A stretch of 64,000 nucleotides of DNA from Hahella chejuensis KCTC 2396 (GTDB lineage Bacteria > Pseudomonadota > Gammaproteobacteria > Pseudomonadales > Oleiphilaceae). Location of the stretch: positions 4,920,581 to 4,984,580 of the forward strand of contig NC_007645.1 of the NCBI RefSeq assembly GCF_000012985.1. Reading direction: 5' to 3'. A program made the translations under genes and the position numbers. Position 1 is the first letter of the stretch. Each line of letters starts with the position of its first letter. Below are positions 16,568 to 25,035 of the stretch, one piece after another. The notes beneath the pieces were generated by a model. That model was not told the DNA's origin. It ran no database searches and worked only from the letters and a program-made list of their open reading frames with translations.

Positions 16568-17602
16568 GTGAAGAAATTGACCTTGAAAGATGTGGCGTCG
16601 GAGCTGGGTGTATCAACCGCGACCATATCCAACGCTTATAATCGGCCGGACCAACTATCGGCCAAGCTGAGGAGCCATATCCTCAAAGAATGTTTGCGAC
16701 TGGGCTATAACGGCCCTAACGCCACAGCCGCCAGCCTGCGTCGCGGCACCAGCGGCATTATTGGCGTCATGGTGGCGGATCGGCTGCATTTTAACTTTAC
16801 TGATCCAGTCGCCAGTCAGTTTCTACAAGGCGTCGCCGAGGTATTCGACAGCAATGGCGTCAACATGTTCCTGCTGCCTACCCGCGCGGATTATTACAAG
16901 CACCGCTCCATTGAGTCCGTACCCGACGCATTTATTATGTACGGCCGCCCCAATGACGAAAGCATCGTAGAGCGCATTCTCCAGCAACAGAAAACGCTGA
17001 TTACCGTCGACTTTGACCTCGGCGAGAGCCATGCCTCCATCAATGTGGATAATTTCAGCGGCGCTCGCGAAAGCGCGGAGCACGCCTTCAGGCGTTCAGA
17101 CGGCGAAGCGGCCATAATCGGTTTGCGACTGCTTAACATAAATGAAGTGCGGCGTGTTAAAGACGCCGAAATGTTTAGCGATGAGATATCGATTTCAAGG
17201 CGCCGCCTCAACGGCTATCTGGCGGCGGCCGAAGCCATGGACCGGAGTATCCGGCCGGATATGATCTGGCACACTCCCGACAGCAATTTCCAGAACGGCT
17301 ATCAGGCTGCCCGCGAAGCCTTGTCCGCCAGCCCGCGTCCCCGCATTCTGCTGTGTATGAGCGACCGCCTCGCTCTGGCTGCGATTCAGGCCAGCCTGGA
17401 CCTGGGCTTCAAAGTCCCGGACGACGTTAAAATCGTTGGGTTCGACGATATCCCGGACGCCGCTCACTGGCGCCCCAGCCTGACCACCGTCCACCAGCCC
17501 AGCGTCGCCAAAGGCCGTTTGGCCGCACAGGCGGTTCTGAAAGGCGACACCAGCAACAACCGATTGCTGACAGCGCAACTGGTGGTGCGCGAGTCCTGCT
17601 GA
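16568..17602 (+). CDS. LacI/GalR-family transcriptional regulator
   Basis: 344 residues from a GTG start with AAGGAG 6 bases upstream. The N-terminal helix-turn-helix is classical (LTLKDVASELGVSTATISNA), followed by the hinge-helix region (TAASLRRGTSGIIGVMVADR) and a periplasmic-binding-protein-like effector domain (SINVDNFSGARESAEHAF; ILLCMSDRLALAAIQ; VKIVGFDDIPDAAHW). It should bind a sugar ligand and a palindromic operator. The palindromes in front of the chitinase and laminarinase genes, 2-4 kb away, make it a candidate regulator of that block. It is divergent from the OM protein and followed by a strong bidirectional terminator. Confidence 0.93.
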   Translation: MKKLTLKDVASELGVSTATISNAYNRPDQLSAKLRSHILKECLRLGYNGPNATAASLRRGTSGIIGVMVADRLHFNFTDPVASQFLQGVAEVFDSNGVNMFLLPTRADYYKHRSIESVPDAFIMYGRPNDESIVERILQQQKTLITVDFDLGESHASINVDNFSGARESAEHAFRRSDGEAAIIGLRLLNINEVRRVKDAEMFSDEISISRRRLNGYLAAAEAMDRSIRPDMIWHTPDSNFQNGYQAAREALSASPRPRILLCMSDRLALAAIQASLDLGFKVPDDVKIVGFDDIPDAAHWRPSLTTVHQPSVAKGRLAAQAVLKGDTSNNRLLTAQLVVRESC

Positions 17603-17651
17603 CCCATCCCGCTTGCGCTATCCTCTCTTTCAGACAGATTATCAGGCCATT

Positions 17652-17689
17652 AAAAAAGCCGCCGCGGATCTCTCCGGGGCGGCTTTTTT
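17652..17689. terminator. Bidirectional rho-independent terminator
   Basis: AAAAAAGCCGCC (17652-17663) pairs with GGCGGCTTTTTT (17678-17689). A and T tracts on both sides make it active in both directions, between the convergent LacI-family and DUF2788 genes. Confidence 0.93.
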
Positions 17690-17705
17690 GAAAATGTCAG
17701 CCTGA

Positions 17706-17906
17706 CTATACGTTCAACACTTCAACCAGAACGGTTTTGATTACAAAACCCAGTACACCCAGTCCCAAAGCAGTGAACAAGATAAAAGTGCCGAATTTGC
17801 CTGCTTTGGAGCGCTTGGCCAAATCATAAATGATGAAGGCCATAAAGCCGACCAACACCGAAATTAAAATCACCAGGCTCAGGTTTTCAAACTGCTCAAC
17901 GGACAT
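17706..17906 (-). CDS. DUF2788-like small membrane protein
   Basis: 66 residues with two hydrophobic helices (LSLVILISVLVGFMAFIIY and FGTFILFTALGLGVLGFVI) separated by a basic LAKRSKAGK loop. Length and the KRSKAGKFGTF pattern match DUF2788, a family of small inner-membrane proteins of unknown function in gammaproteobacteria. GGAGGAG precedes the ATG. It stands alone between terminators and the SGNH remnant. Confidence 0.75.
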   Translation of the reverse strand: MSVEQFENLSLVILISVLVGFMAFIIYDLAKRSKAGKFGTFILFTALGLGVLGFVIKTVLVEVLNV

Positions 17907-18018
17907 AAGTTTCTCCTCCCAAATTCGGGGCCCATTATACGCAGCAAGGTTAATAAGTAAACAGACAAAGAACCGGGCCGCCTAAAGCTTAATGTTATAT
18001 AGCCCACCACCTAATTTG

Positions 18019-19151
18019 TTATTGCAACCGCCCCTGCAGGCTCTTCCAAAGGAGATCCGCAACCACTTTATGGCCGGCGGGTGTGAAGTGTCCTTCATTT
18101 GGATGATACCAATCCCCCCCACCCTGCTGCGCCTGCGCACTCAGCTCCGCCGCCACGTCCAGAACCGGTACGCCCATCGCTTCAAACCTCTGCTTCAGAG
18201 CCCCGCGAACAAACTCCTGATAGTAAGCCGGCAATGAACGGGTCTGAGCGATATAAGAGCGCCCCGGCAGCAAGGCGACCATGAATGCGTCATCGCCTTC
18301 GCCGACGTTTTCCGCTTCTTTGCGCATGGCGCTGACCAACGCCTGCATGAGCTGTAAATCCGGTTCAAACTTTTCAGCGAAATGGGAGCGGTATTGCTCA
18401 GGATCATCCACCAAGGCCAATATCCGCTGGCCTATATGCAAGGCGCGTAAACTGCTTTTCCAGCCGGCTTCAGGTAGGCCTCGGGTCATCTCGCTGGTGA
18501 AGGTGTAAGGATAGGCCGCAGGCTTCGGGGCTTGCGGTACCGGCGTATTATTCAGCTCAAGCTCACCGTTGTTCAAAGAGTAAAATGGCTTACCGTATAT
18601 CGCCTGCAATGGGTACGCCAGACGGTTGTCCAACAGATCATTGCCAAGATACACCACCAATAATGTCTTGGTGGGTTTGAATTTGCTCACCAAGTCCCGG
18701 TACAGCAGCAATTGTTGGTCGGTACTATAGCCAGGCGTTCCAAAATTGGCGAAACGCCACTCCGGGCTGCGCTCGTTCACAGATCCGTAAAGGTCTCTCC
18801 GTCATTAACCCCCAGCCCGAAGGCAAAGCTATCGCCCACCACCGCCACTTTTTTATCCGCCGACAAAGTAGACACGGGCGTGCGCAGCCCCAGAGGGTTA
18901 GTCTGATACTGCACCTTGAAGTCCTGGTGCTCGTGAATTCCGCTCCAGCTTCGCGCCAGCCGCCAGCCTAGTTGAGCGTCGTATTGCAGGAGTCCCGGTT
19001 CCATTTTTTCACTGCCGGCGGCCTGTTTTGACAGGTAGCCCAGAGCGAACTCGACGCCAGTCAGCCCCACCGCGACGGCGATTATCACGGAGATCAGGGT
19101 AAAGAGTATTTCTCGTTTAGGTTTGCTGGTGTTTGCACTCACGTGGATCAA
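18019..19151 (-). pseudogene. SGNH/GDSL-type hydrolase split by a frameshift
   Basis: Two frames together make one protein of about 377 residues. The upstream frame (18777-19151) has an N-terminal membrane anchor (LFTLISVIIAVAVGLTGVEF) and the nucleophile motif VAVVGDSFAFGLGVND, then stops at FTDL. The downstream frame (18019-18780) continues directly with NERSPEWRFANFGTPGYSTD, block III GND (VVYLGNDLLDN) and the terminal Asp/His block (GDWYHPNEGHFTPAGH). The catalytic triad is thus divided between the two. A single missing T (CTGTGAAC instead of CTGTTGAAC) would restore the frame. The overlap GTGA could in theory allow coupled translation, so a split but expressed protein, or a sequencing error, cannot be excluded. 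Confidence 0.8.
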
Positions 19152-19160
19152 CCCATGTCA

Positions 19161-19310
19161 TTATTAATATGGCAATGATATTAGCATGTTAATACTCAGG
19201 CGCATGGATGCGCCTGCGCGGCGGCCAGCCGCGGGAGACAGGGCCTGACATGTGCGGGCCCTGTCGTTGCAGACAAATAGAAGGAAGCTATTTATCTGCC
19301 TGGTTAATAA
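19161..19310 (-). repeat. 150-bp intergenic element, copy B (full length)
   Basis: Same length and the same TTATTAA (19161-19167) / TTAATAA (19304-19310) ends as copy A, which it matches at about 130 of 150 positions on the minus strand. It begins 38 bases beyond the yaaA stop and ends 9 bases before the start of the SGNH gene, both minus strand. Its hairpins include CAGGCGCAT/ATGCGCCTG and CAGGGCC/GGGCCCTG. Confidence 0.87.
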
Positions 19311-19348
19311 GTATCGTTATTTCCCAGGCGACGCCCCGAACGCCTTGC

Positions 19349-20119
19349 TCAGTGATCCCGGGTAAACGCCCACTGCGCGCCGTCGGAGAGCGCCGGATTA
19401 TAGCTATAGCCGTCCGTATCAAAGTTTTTGATCTCTTCCGGGCGCTGTAATCGGTTTTGCAGTATGTAGCGGGTCATCATTCCCCGCGCCTTTTTCGCCC
19501 AGAAACTGACGACTTTATACTTACCGCCTTTCATATCCAGGAACATCGGCGTAATTACCGGCACGGCCAGTTTCTTCTCATTCACCGCCTTGTAGTATTC
19601 GTTAGAGGCGAGGTTAATCAGCACATCCGCCCCCGTCTCCCGCACTTCTTCGTTGAGCGACTGCGTCAGGGTATCGCCCCAGAAACGATACAGGTTTGCG
19701 CCTTTAGCATTTTGCAGACGGGTTCCCATCTCCAAGCGATAAGGCTGCATCAGATCCAAGGGACGCAAAACGCCATACAGGCCGGACAGTATGCGCAGCT
19801 GTCGCTGGGCAGCGCTTATGGCGTCCTGCTCCAGGCTGTAGGCGTCGAGCCCGGTGTACACATCCCCCTTGAAAGCGAACAGCGCTTGTCTGGCGTTGTC
19901 TTCATTGAACGGCAGCGACCAGGATTGATAGCGGTTGGCGTTCAGCGTCGCCAATTCATCGCTGACGCCCATCAGTTCGCTCAGACGCCAGGGCTCTTTT
20001 TGCTTGAGGATATCCACCAGCTCGGCGCTCTGCGGAAGAAATCTCGGCTGTGTATTCTCAGTAGTGGGTACGGGGGTTTCGTAATCCAGCGTTTTGGCTG
20101 GAGACACAACAATCAGCAT
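19349..20119 (-). CDS. yaaA: Peroxide stress protein YaaA
   Basis: 256 residues, the usual length, beginning MLIVVSPAKTLDYETPVP, the diagnostic opening of YaaA (DUF328). Other family blocks are LSGLYGVLRPLDLMQPYRLEMG and INLASNEYYKAVN. In E. coli YaaA is an OxyR-regulated cytoplasmic protein that limits intracellular iron and oxidative DNA damage. TGAGGT precedes the ATG. The glutaredoxin-like gene ends 2 bases upstream on the same strand, so the two are co-transcribed. Confidence 0.95.
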   Translation of the reverse strand: MLIVVSPAKTLDYETPVPTTENTQPRFLPQSAELVDILKQKEPWRLSELMGVSDELATLNANRYQSWSLPFNEDNARQALFAFKGDVYTGLDAYSLEQDAISAAQRQLRILSGLYGVLRPLDLMQPYRLEMGTRLQNAKGANLYRFWGDTLTQSLNEEVRETGADVLINLASNEYYKAVNEKKLAVPVITPMFLDMKGGKYKVVSFWAKKARGMMTRYILQNRLQRPEEIKNFDTDGYSYNPALSDGAQWAFTRDH

Positions 20120-20121
20120 CT

Positions 20122-20385
20122 TTACCTCAGGTTCTGATTCAGAAAATTCACAAACGCCTGATGATCAAACGGCCAGGCCAATTCGGCCTGGGTCTCCGCG
20201 CAGGCGAGCACCGGAATACGTTCAGCGTAGGCCGTCATCAGATCATCGCTATCGCTGATATCGACCTTTGCAAGGGTAATAAAGTTCAATGCGTCAGGAT
20301 TGGCTTCCAGCACATCGTTGATCACTTCTTCCGCCAGATCGCATAAATGGCAGCCCAGAGTTCCGTACAGCTTGAAAGTGCGCAT
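20122..20385 (-). CDS. Glutaredoxin-like (DUF836) thiol protein
   Basis: 87 residues from ATG 20385; a TTG 30 bases further upstream is possible, but neither has a clear ribosome binding site. The N-terminus FKLYGTLGCHLCDLAEEVI carries a CxxC redox site on a thioredoxin-fold strand, followed by VDISDSDDLMTAYAERIPVL with the cis-proline. This is the short glutaredoxin-like family known as DUF836. The close link to yaaA suggests a redox or oxidative-stress role. Confidence 0.85.
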   Translation of the reverse strand: MRTFKLYGTLGCHLCDLAEEVINDVLEANPDALNFITLAKVDISDSDDLMTAYAERIPVLACAETQAELAWPFDHQAFVNFLNQNLR

Positions 20386-20453
20386 AGGCGATTGTTCCGG
20401 TGGACAGTTCAACAAAAACAGGCGGCTATTCTAGCCCGGATTATCCGGCGGTA

Positions 20454-20491
20454 ACAAAAAAAGCCCCTCGCGCCTGACGGCGGAGGGGCTG
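20454..20491 (-). terminator. Rho-independent terminator of acs
   Basis: Stem agcccctc (20462-20469) with gaggggct (20483-20490) with further GCGCC/GGCG pairing inside, followed on the minus strand by seven T. It lies 24 bases beyond the acs stop. Confidence 0.93.
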
Positions 20492-20514
20492 TGTTGTCAT
20501 ATCAGACGCCAGGA

Positions 20515-22467
20515 TCAGGCTCTGACGCGATTACTGATCAGATCGTCCACAACCGAGGGGTCCGCCAGTGTGGAGGTATCCCCCAGGGAATCCGTCTCGT
20601 CCGCAGCAATCTTACGCAGAATGCGACGCATGATTTTACCGGAGCGGGTCTTCGGCAGGCCTGGCGAGAACTGAATCACGTCCGGCGTCGCAATGGGACC
20701 AATTTCCTTGCGCACCATCTGCTTCAACTCATCCAGCAAGGTATCGGAAGGCTCGAAGCCTACGCCCAGGGTGACATAGGCGTATATGCCCTGCCCTTTG
20801 ACGTCGTGAGGGAAGCCCACTACGGCGGCTTCGGAGACCGCATCATGTTCCACCAGCGCACTTTCCACTTCAGCGGTGCCTAGTCGGTGACCGGAAACGT
20901 TCAGTACGTCGTCCACCCGCCCCGTGATCCAGTAGTAACCGTCTTCGTCGCGACGGGCGCCGTCTCCGGTGAAATACATACCGGGATAGCTGGAGAAATA
21001 GGTCTGCACAAAGCGCTGATGATCGCCGTACACCGTGCGCATCTGTCCTGGCCAGCTGTCCAGCAGCACCAGGTTGCCGGACACGGCGCCGTCCAATAGC
21101 GCGCCTTCGTTATCCACCAGCGCAGGCTTGACGCCAAAGAACGGCAGCGTGGCGGAGCCCGGTTTCAACGCGGTGGCGCCCGGCAGCGGCGTGATCAGAA
21201 TGCCGCCGGTCTCGGTTTGCCACCAGGTATCGACGATGGGGCAACGTTTTTCTCCGACCACATCGTAATACCAATCCCAGGCTTCTGGATTGATCGGCTC
21301 GCCGACAGTACCGAGCAGTTTCAGTGTTTTACGGGAACTTTTGACGACAGGGTCGTCCCCCAGACGCATGAGCGCGCGAATCGCGGTTGGCGCAGTATAG
21401 AAAATATTAACGTTGTGCTTATCCACCACTTGCCAGCAGCGTGAGGCGTCAGGATAGTTCGGCACGCCTTCAAACATCAGCGTGACGGCGCCATTCGCCA
21501 ACGGTCCGTACACGATGTAGCTGTGACCGGTGATCCAGCCCACGTCCGCGGTGCACCAGTAGATATCGCCGTCTTTATAGTCAAACACGTACTGGTGCGT
21601 CATGGAGGCGTAAACCATGTAGCCGCCGGTGGTGTGCAGCACGCCTTTAGGCTTGCCGGTGGAGCCGGAGGTATAAAGGATGAACAGCGGATCTTCCGCC
21701 GACATTTCTTCCGGCGGGCAGTCCGTTGACGCATTGGCGACGGCGTCGTGATACCAGACGTCGCGACCTTCGCTCCAGTTCACCGCATTGCCGGTGCGTT
21801 TGACCACCAGCACTTTATCCACTTCCGCGCCTTTGCCGGCGGTGATTTCCGCGGCGGCGTCGACATTCTTCTTCAATGGCACAATGCGTCCGCCGCGCAC
21901 GCCCTCATCCGCCGTGATGACAAAGCGCGACTTGCAGTCCTCAATGCGTCCGGCCAGCGCTTCCGGCGAAAAACCGCCGAACACCACTGAGTGCGGCGCG
22001 CCAATCCGGGCGCAGGCCAGCATCGCCATGGCGGCTTCAGGAATCATCGGCATGTAGATGGTGACTACGTCGCCTTTTTTGACTCCCATGTCCTTGAGTG
22101 CGTTGGACAGTTTGCAAACCTTGTCGTAGAGCTCTTGATAAGTGATTTTGGCGTCATCGGCGGGGTCATCGCCTTCCCAGATGATGGCGGTCTGCTGCGC
22201 GCGTTGCGGCAGGTGGCGATCAAGACAGTTATAACAGGCGTTCAATGTACCGTCGTGGAACCAGCGGATGTGCAGGTTCTGCTGTGAGTAGTCGACGTCT
22301 TTAACTTGGCTGTAAGGCTTGATCCAGTCGATTCGCGTTCCATGCTGCCTCCAGAAACCTTCCGGGTCCTCGATGGACTCCTGATACATGCGCAAGTAGG
22401 TCTCTTTGTCGGCCCATGCGTTTTTTGCAATATCGGCCGGCGCAGGATGGGTTTCGTGTGTACTCAT
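20515..22467 (-). CDS. acs: Acetyl-CoA synthetase (AMP-forming)
   Basis: 650 residues, the standard length. It makes acetyl-CoA from acetate, ATP and CoA through acetyl-AMP. Visible marks are the P-loop of adenylate-forming enzymes ([19 protein letters not shown]), the motif [10 protein letters not shown], the hinge region [20 protein letters not shown] and the C-terminal [15 protein letters not shown], whose lysine is the residue acetylated by Pat-type enzymes. Such an acetyltransferase is encoded at 32917-35649. GAGGGAG precedes the ATG. Monocistronic. Confidence 0.97.
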   Translation of the reverse strand: MSTHETHPAPADIAKNAWADKETYLRMYQESIEDPEGFWRQHGTRIDWIKPYSQVKDVDYSQQNLHIRWFHDGTLNACYNCLDRHLPQRAQQTAIIWEGDDPADDAKITYQELYDKVCKLSNALKDMGVKKGDVVTIYMPMIPEAAMAMLACARIGAPHSVVFGGFSPEALAGRIEDCKSRFVITADEGVRGGRIVPLKKNVDAAAEITAGKGAEVDKVLVVKRTGNAVNWSEGRDVWYHDAVANASTDCPPEEMSAEDPLFILYTSGSTGKPKGVLHTTGGYMVYASMTHQYVFDYKDGDIYWCTADVGWITGHSYIVYGPLANGAVTLMFEGVPNYPDASRCWQVVDKHNVNIFYTAPTAIRALMRLGDDPVVKSSRKTLKLLGTVGEPINPEAWDWYYDVVGEKRCPIVDTWWQTETGGILITPLPGATALKPGSATLPFFGVKPALVDNEGALLDGAVSGNLVLLDSWPGQMRTVYGDHQRFVQTYFSSYPGMYFTGDGARRDEDGYYWITGRVDDVLNVSGHRLGTAEVESALVEHDAVSEAAVVGFPHDVKGQGIYAYVTLGVGFEPSDTLLDELKQMVRKEIGPIATPDVIQFSPGLPKTRSGKIMRRILRKIAADETDSLGDTSTLADPSVVDDLISNRVRA

Positions 22468-22618
22468 AAACTCCCTCTATCTTGGTTTGCGATCTTTGTT
22501 ATCTAATTGTGTGATCCTGGTTAACAGTTATTTTTTTCGGCATTTTTTATTCAAGTCGTCACATAGATAAAACTACGTACGACCATTGTATAAGCAAAGT
22601 TCGCCCTTGAACGGGCAT

Positions 22619-23527
22619 TCATACTAAGGGAGGAGTCGGTGGATTGGTACCGAAATAAACTTTCGCCTCCTCCACGAACAATCTCACCCGCGCGGACAGG
22701 TGTCTGCGATGGGGATAAACCGCATAAACGGCGGACGCCTCCGGCCAGTATTCCTGCAGCACCGGGCGCAACTCCCCGGACGCCAGCTCATCGCCGATGA
22801 CGAACGCAGGCAGTCGCGCCAGTCCCATACCGGCAAGCGCGAGTTCCTTCGCCGCCCTCGCGCTGTTGACGCTGACGCGCTTGCGCATAGGCTGGCGGGT
22901 AACGCCGCCCTCCCGGGGAACAGGCCAATAGTCGCCGCCGCTGTAATTACTGTCGAATATCACACAATGCTCCGCGAGATCGTCAGGAGACTGCGGTGCT
23001 TTCCGGCGCTCCAGATAGGCCGCGCCAGCGCACCAGACGATGGGGATATCGGCCAGCTTCTGCGCCACCAGACTGCTGTCTTGCAGATAACCAATACGCA
23101 CAGCGAGATCCACCTGCTCTTCCAATAAATCCACGTAGCGATCCGCCAGACGCACATCAAGAGTGAGGCCGGGATATTTTTCCAACATGAGCGCCACCAG
23201 CGGCATGAGATGGATTTCCGCAAACGATGCCGGCGCGGCGATCCGTAGCAGTCCTTCCGGCTCGCCATGCTCATCCCGCACCCTCGCTTCGATATCGTCC
23301 AATTCACGTAATAAGGGCGAGACTCGCAAATAGTAGGCCTCACCAGTGGGCGTCAGCCTGACTTTACGGGTGGTGCGATGAAACAGTCTCGCGCCGAGCC
23401 GGTCTTCCAATTGCCCAACATACTTACTCACCAACACCTTGGAAAGGTTCAACTTTCTGCCAGCGGCGGAAAATCCGCCTTCCTGCACCACCGCGCAAAA
23501 AGCCCTCATGGAAGTCACGGTATCCAT
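22619..23527 (-). CDS. LysR-family transcriptional regulator
   Basis: 302 residues with the N-terminal winged helix (MRAFCAVVQEGGFSAAGRKL, then LGARLFHRTTRKVRLTPTG) and the LysR substrate-binding fold with two subdomains. The subtype is the large CrgA/DsdC-like group (DTVTSMRAFCAVV opening). It is transcribed divergently from the doxX gene across 127 bases that include a GTTAA-N7-TTAAC palindrome, so regulation of doxX and the following dioxygenase gene is the natural guess. Confidence 0.92.
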   Translation of the reverse strand: MDTVTSMRAFCAVVQEGGFSAAGRKLNLSKVLVSKYVGQLEDRLGARLFHRTTRKVRLTPTGEAYYLRVSPLLRELDDIEARVRDEHGEPEGLLRIAAPASFAEIHLMPLVALMLEKYPGLTLDVRLADRYVDLLEEQVDLAVRIGYLQDSSLVAQKLADIPIVWCAGAAYLERRKAPQSPDDLAEHCVIFDSNYSGGDYWPVPREGGVTRQPMRKRVSVNSARAAKELALAGMGLARLPAFVIGDELASGELRPVLQEYWPEASAVYAVYPHRRHLSARVRLFVEEAKVYFGTNPPTPPLV

Positions 23528-23545
23528 ATCAGAAACTCGACCATT

Positions 23546-23562
23546 GTTAATATATCGTTAAC
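23546..23562. promoter_or_regulatory. Candidate LysR-type operator
   Basis: GTTAATATATCGTTAAC, a palindrome with GTTAA/TTAAC arms and a 7-base spacer, in the LysR/doxX divergent region 19 bases before the LysR start. Another AATTGTTAACCATT element follows at about 23583. The T-N11-A spacing of LysR sites is met. Confidence 0.45.
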
Positions 23563-23654
23563 AGTGTTACCACAATACGATCAATTGTTAACCATTAAAA
23601 GAAGAATCATACTGTTCACAACTTAACCCAATAAACATTTTCGGAGTAACAGTC

Positions 23655-24092
23655 ATGATTATTACCTCTACCGCCCCCTACGCTGCTTTGTTGTTGCGCC
23701 TGTCTCTAGGTGTGATGTTCCTCGCTCACGGTCTGTTGAAACTACTGGTGTTCACTCCCGCCGGGACCGCCGGATTTTTCGGCTCACTGGGCCTTCCCGG
23801 CTGGTTCGCCTACCTCGCCATCATGGCCGAGCTGGGCGGCGGAGCCTTACTCATCGCAGGCTATCGCACGCAATGGGTGGCGCTGGCGTTGACGCCGATT
23901 CTGCTGGGGTCCATCGTTTTCGTGCACGGAGCCAATGGCTGGGCCTTCAGCGCCGAGGGCGGCGGTTGGGAATATCCCGCTTTTCTGCTGGCTGCGTCCC
24001 TGGCGCAGGCGCTTTTGGGCGACGGCGCTTTCGCCATCCGTGATCTGGTTAAGGGCAAATCCGGGCCTCGCGCCGCGTTGAGCCAGTCTTGA
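23655..24092 (+). CDS. DoxX-family membrane protein
   Basis: 145 residues with four hydrophobic helices, starting with the family pattern AALLLRLSLGVMFLAHGLLKL, then FGSLGLPGWFAYLAIMAELGGGALLI. DoxX-like proteins (YphA group) are inner-membrane proteins often placed beside redox or aromatic-degradation genes; their function is poorly defined. GGAGTAACAGTC precedes the ATG. The dodA-like gene follows on the same strand after 127 bases that contain a short copy of the intergenic element. Confidence 0.88.
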   Translation: MIITSTAPYAALLLRLSLGVMFLAHGLLKLLVFTPAGTAGFFGSLGLPGWFAYLAIMAELGGGALLIAGYRTQWVALALTPILLGSIVFVHGANGWAFSAEGGGWEYPAFLLAASLAQALLGDGAFAIRDLVKGKSGPRAALSQS

Positions 24093-24117
24093 TCGCAAAA
24101 AAGTCCATTCATACGGT

Positions 24118-24196
24118 TTATTAATCAGGCTCTCCGCCGAGCAGGCGCATCCATGCGCCAGATATCAACATGTCAATATCATTGCCACATTAATAA
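24118..24196 (+). repeat. Intergenic element, copy D (internally deleted, 79 bp)
   Basis: Keeps both ends (TTATTAATCAGGC at the left; AATATCATTGCCACATTAATAA at the right, whose last seven bases are the terminal repeat) and the CAGGCGCATCCATGCGCC hairpin, but lacks about 70 central bases of the full-length copies. Same orientation as copy A relative to the preceding gene, starting 25 bases after the doxX stop. Confidence 0.8.
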
Positions 24197-24219
24197 TACA
24201 ACTCACTCAGGAGATCACG

Positions 24220-24987
24220 ATGCAAGCGCCATCCTGGTTTATTTCTCACGGTTCGCCGGACCTGGTCACTCACGCCAAAGCGCCCGCCCACCAGTTTCTG
24301 CGCGGGCTGGGTTCAAGCATGGCGGGACTGCGCGGCGTCGTGGCGATCTCGCCCCACTGGCGCACGGAAGCGCTGACGGTGAACGTCACTGCGCCGGCGC
24401 GCATTCAATATGATTTTTATGGATTTCCCGAGGCGCTTTACGCCTATCAGTGGACGCCTGCCAGCAGCGATAAACTGAACGATCAGGTTTTAGCGACATT
24501 GGCCCCGCTGTCGCCCCAAGCCGCAGCAACACTGCCGCTGGATCATGGCGTTTGGGCGCCACTGAGCCTGATGGACCCACAAGGGAGCATTCCCGTTGTC
24601 GCCCTTAGTCTGCCGCGACGCTTCTCGCCGCGACAGCTGTTCGAACTCGGCGCCGCGCTGGCGCCCTTAAGGGAAAACGGAATCGCCGTAATGGGGTCCG
24701 GTTCCGTCACTCATAATCTGCGTGAAATCGGACCCAATGAAGCGGAAGAACCCAAGTGGGCTCGCGAGTTTGTCGCCTGGATGGAGGAAAAGCTGGCGCA
24801 GAACGACTGGGAGGCGCTATTCGAATACCGACGCTCAGCGCCGCACGCCCTGCGGGCCCACCCCACCGACGAGCATCTGGCGCCGCTTTTCATCGCCGCC
24901 GGAGCAGGCCAGGGGAAGTTTGCGCACAGGCTGCACGCGTCCTACACCTATCAGTCTCTGCATATGGGAAGCTATGAATTCGTTTGA
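24220..24987 (+). CDS. DODA-type extradiol ring-cleavage dioxygenase
   Basis: 255 residues of the LigB/DODA family (E. coli YgiD group). Metal-binding histidines are recognisable in FISHGSPDL, AISPHW, DHGVWAPL and HPTDEHLAPL. The segment GSGSVTHNLREIG is characteristic. The family opens catecholic rings (4,5-DOPA extradiol cleavage in YgiD); the natural substrate here is unknown. CAGGAG precedes the ATG. With doxX and the LysR gene it forms a plausible regulated unit for a quinone-forming or catecholic compound, by inference. Confidence 0.92.
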   Translation: MQAPSWFISHGSPDLVTHAKAPAHQFLRGLGSSMAGLRGVVAISPHWRTEALTVNVTAPARIQYDFYGFPEALYAYQWTPASSDKLNDQVLATLAPLSPQAAATLPLDHGVWAPLSLMDPQGSIPVVALSLPRRFSPRQLFELGAALAPLRENGIAVMGSGSVTHNLREIGPNEAEEPKWAREFVAWMEEKLAQNDWEALFEYRRSAPHALRAHPTDEHLAPLFIAAGAGQGKFAHRLHASYTYQSLHMGSYEFV

Positions 24988-25001
24988 CGCGGTTTGAAGC
25001 G

Positions 25002-25035
25002 AAAGTATGGCGCAGCCCCGGCTGCGCCATACTTT
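25002..25035. terminator. Bidirectional terminator between dodA-like and trhA
   Basis: Near-perfect inverted repeat: AAAGTATGGCGCAGCC (25002-25017) and GGCTGCGCCATACTTT (25020-25035) separated by two bases, between convergent genes. T tracts are short, so termination is likely but not certain. Confidence 0.75.

Noticed and set aside
16568-17602. CRISPR, prophage or plasmid features in the window
   Set aside because: No spaced direct repeats with constant spacers, no integrase, capsid or replication genes were seen anywhere; the short tandem repeats lack spacers.
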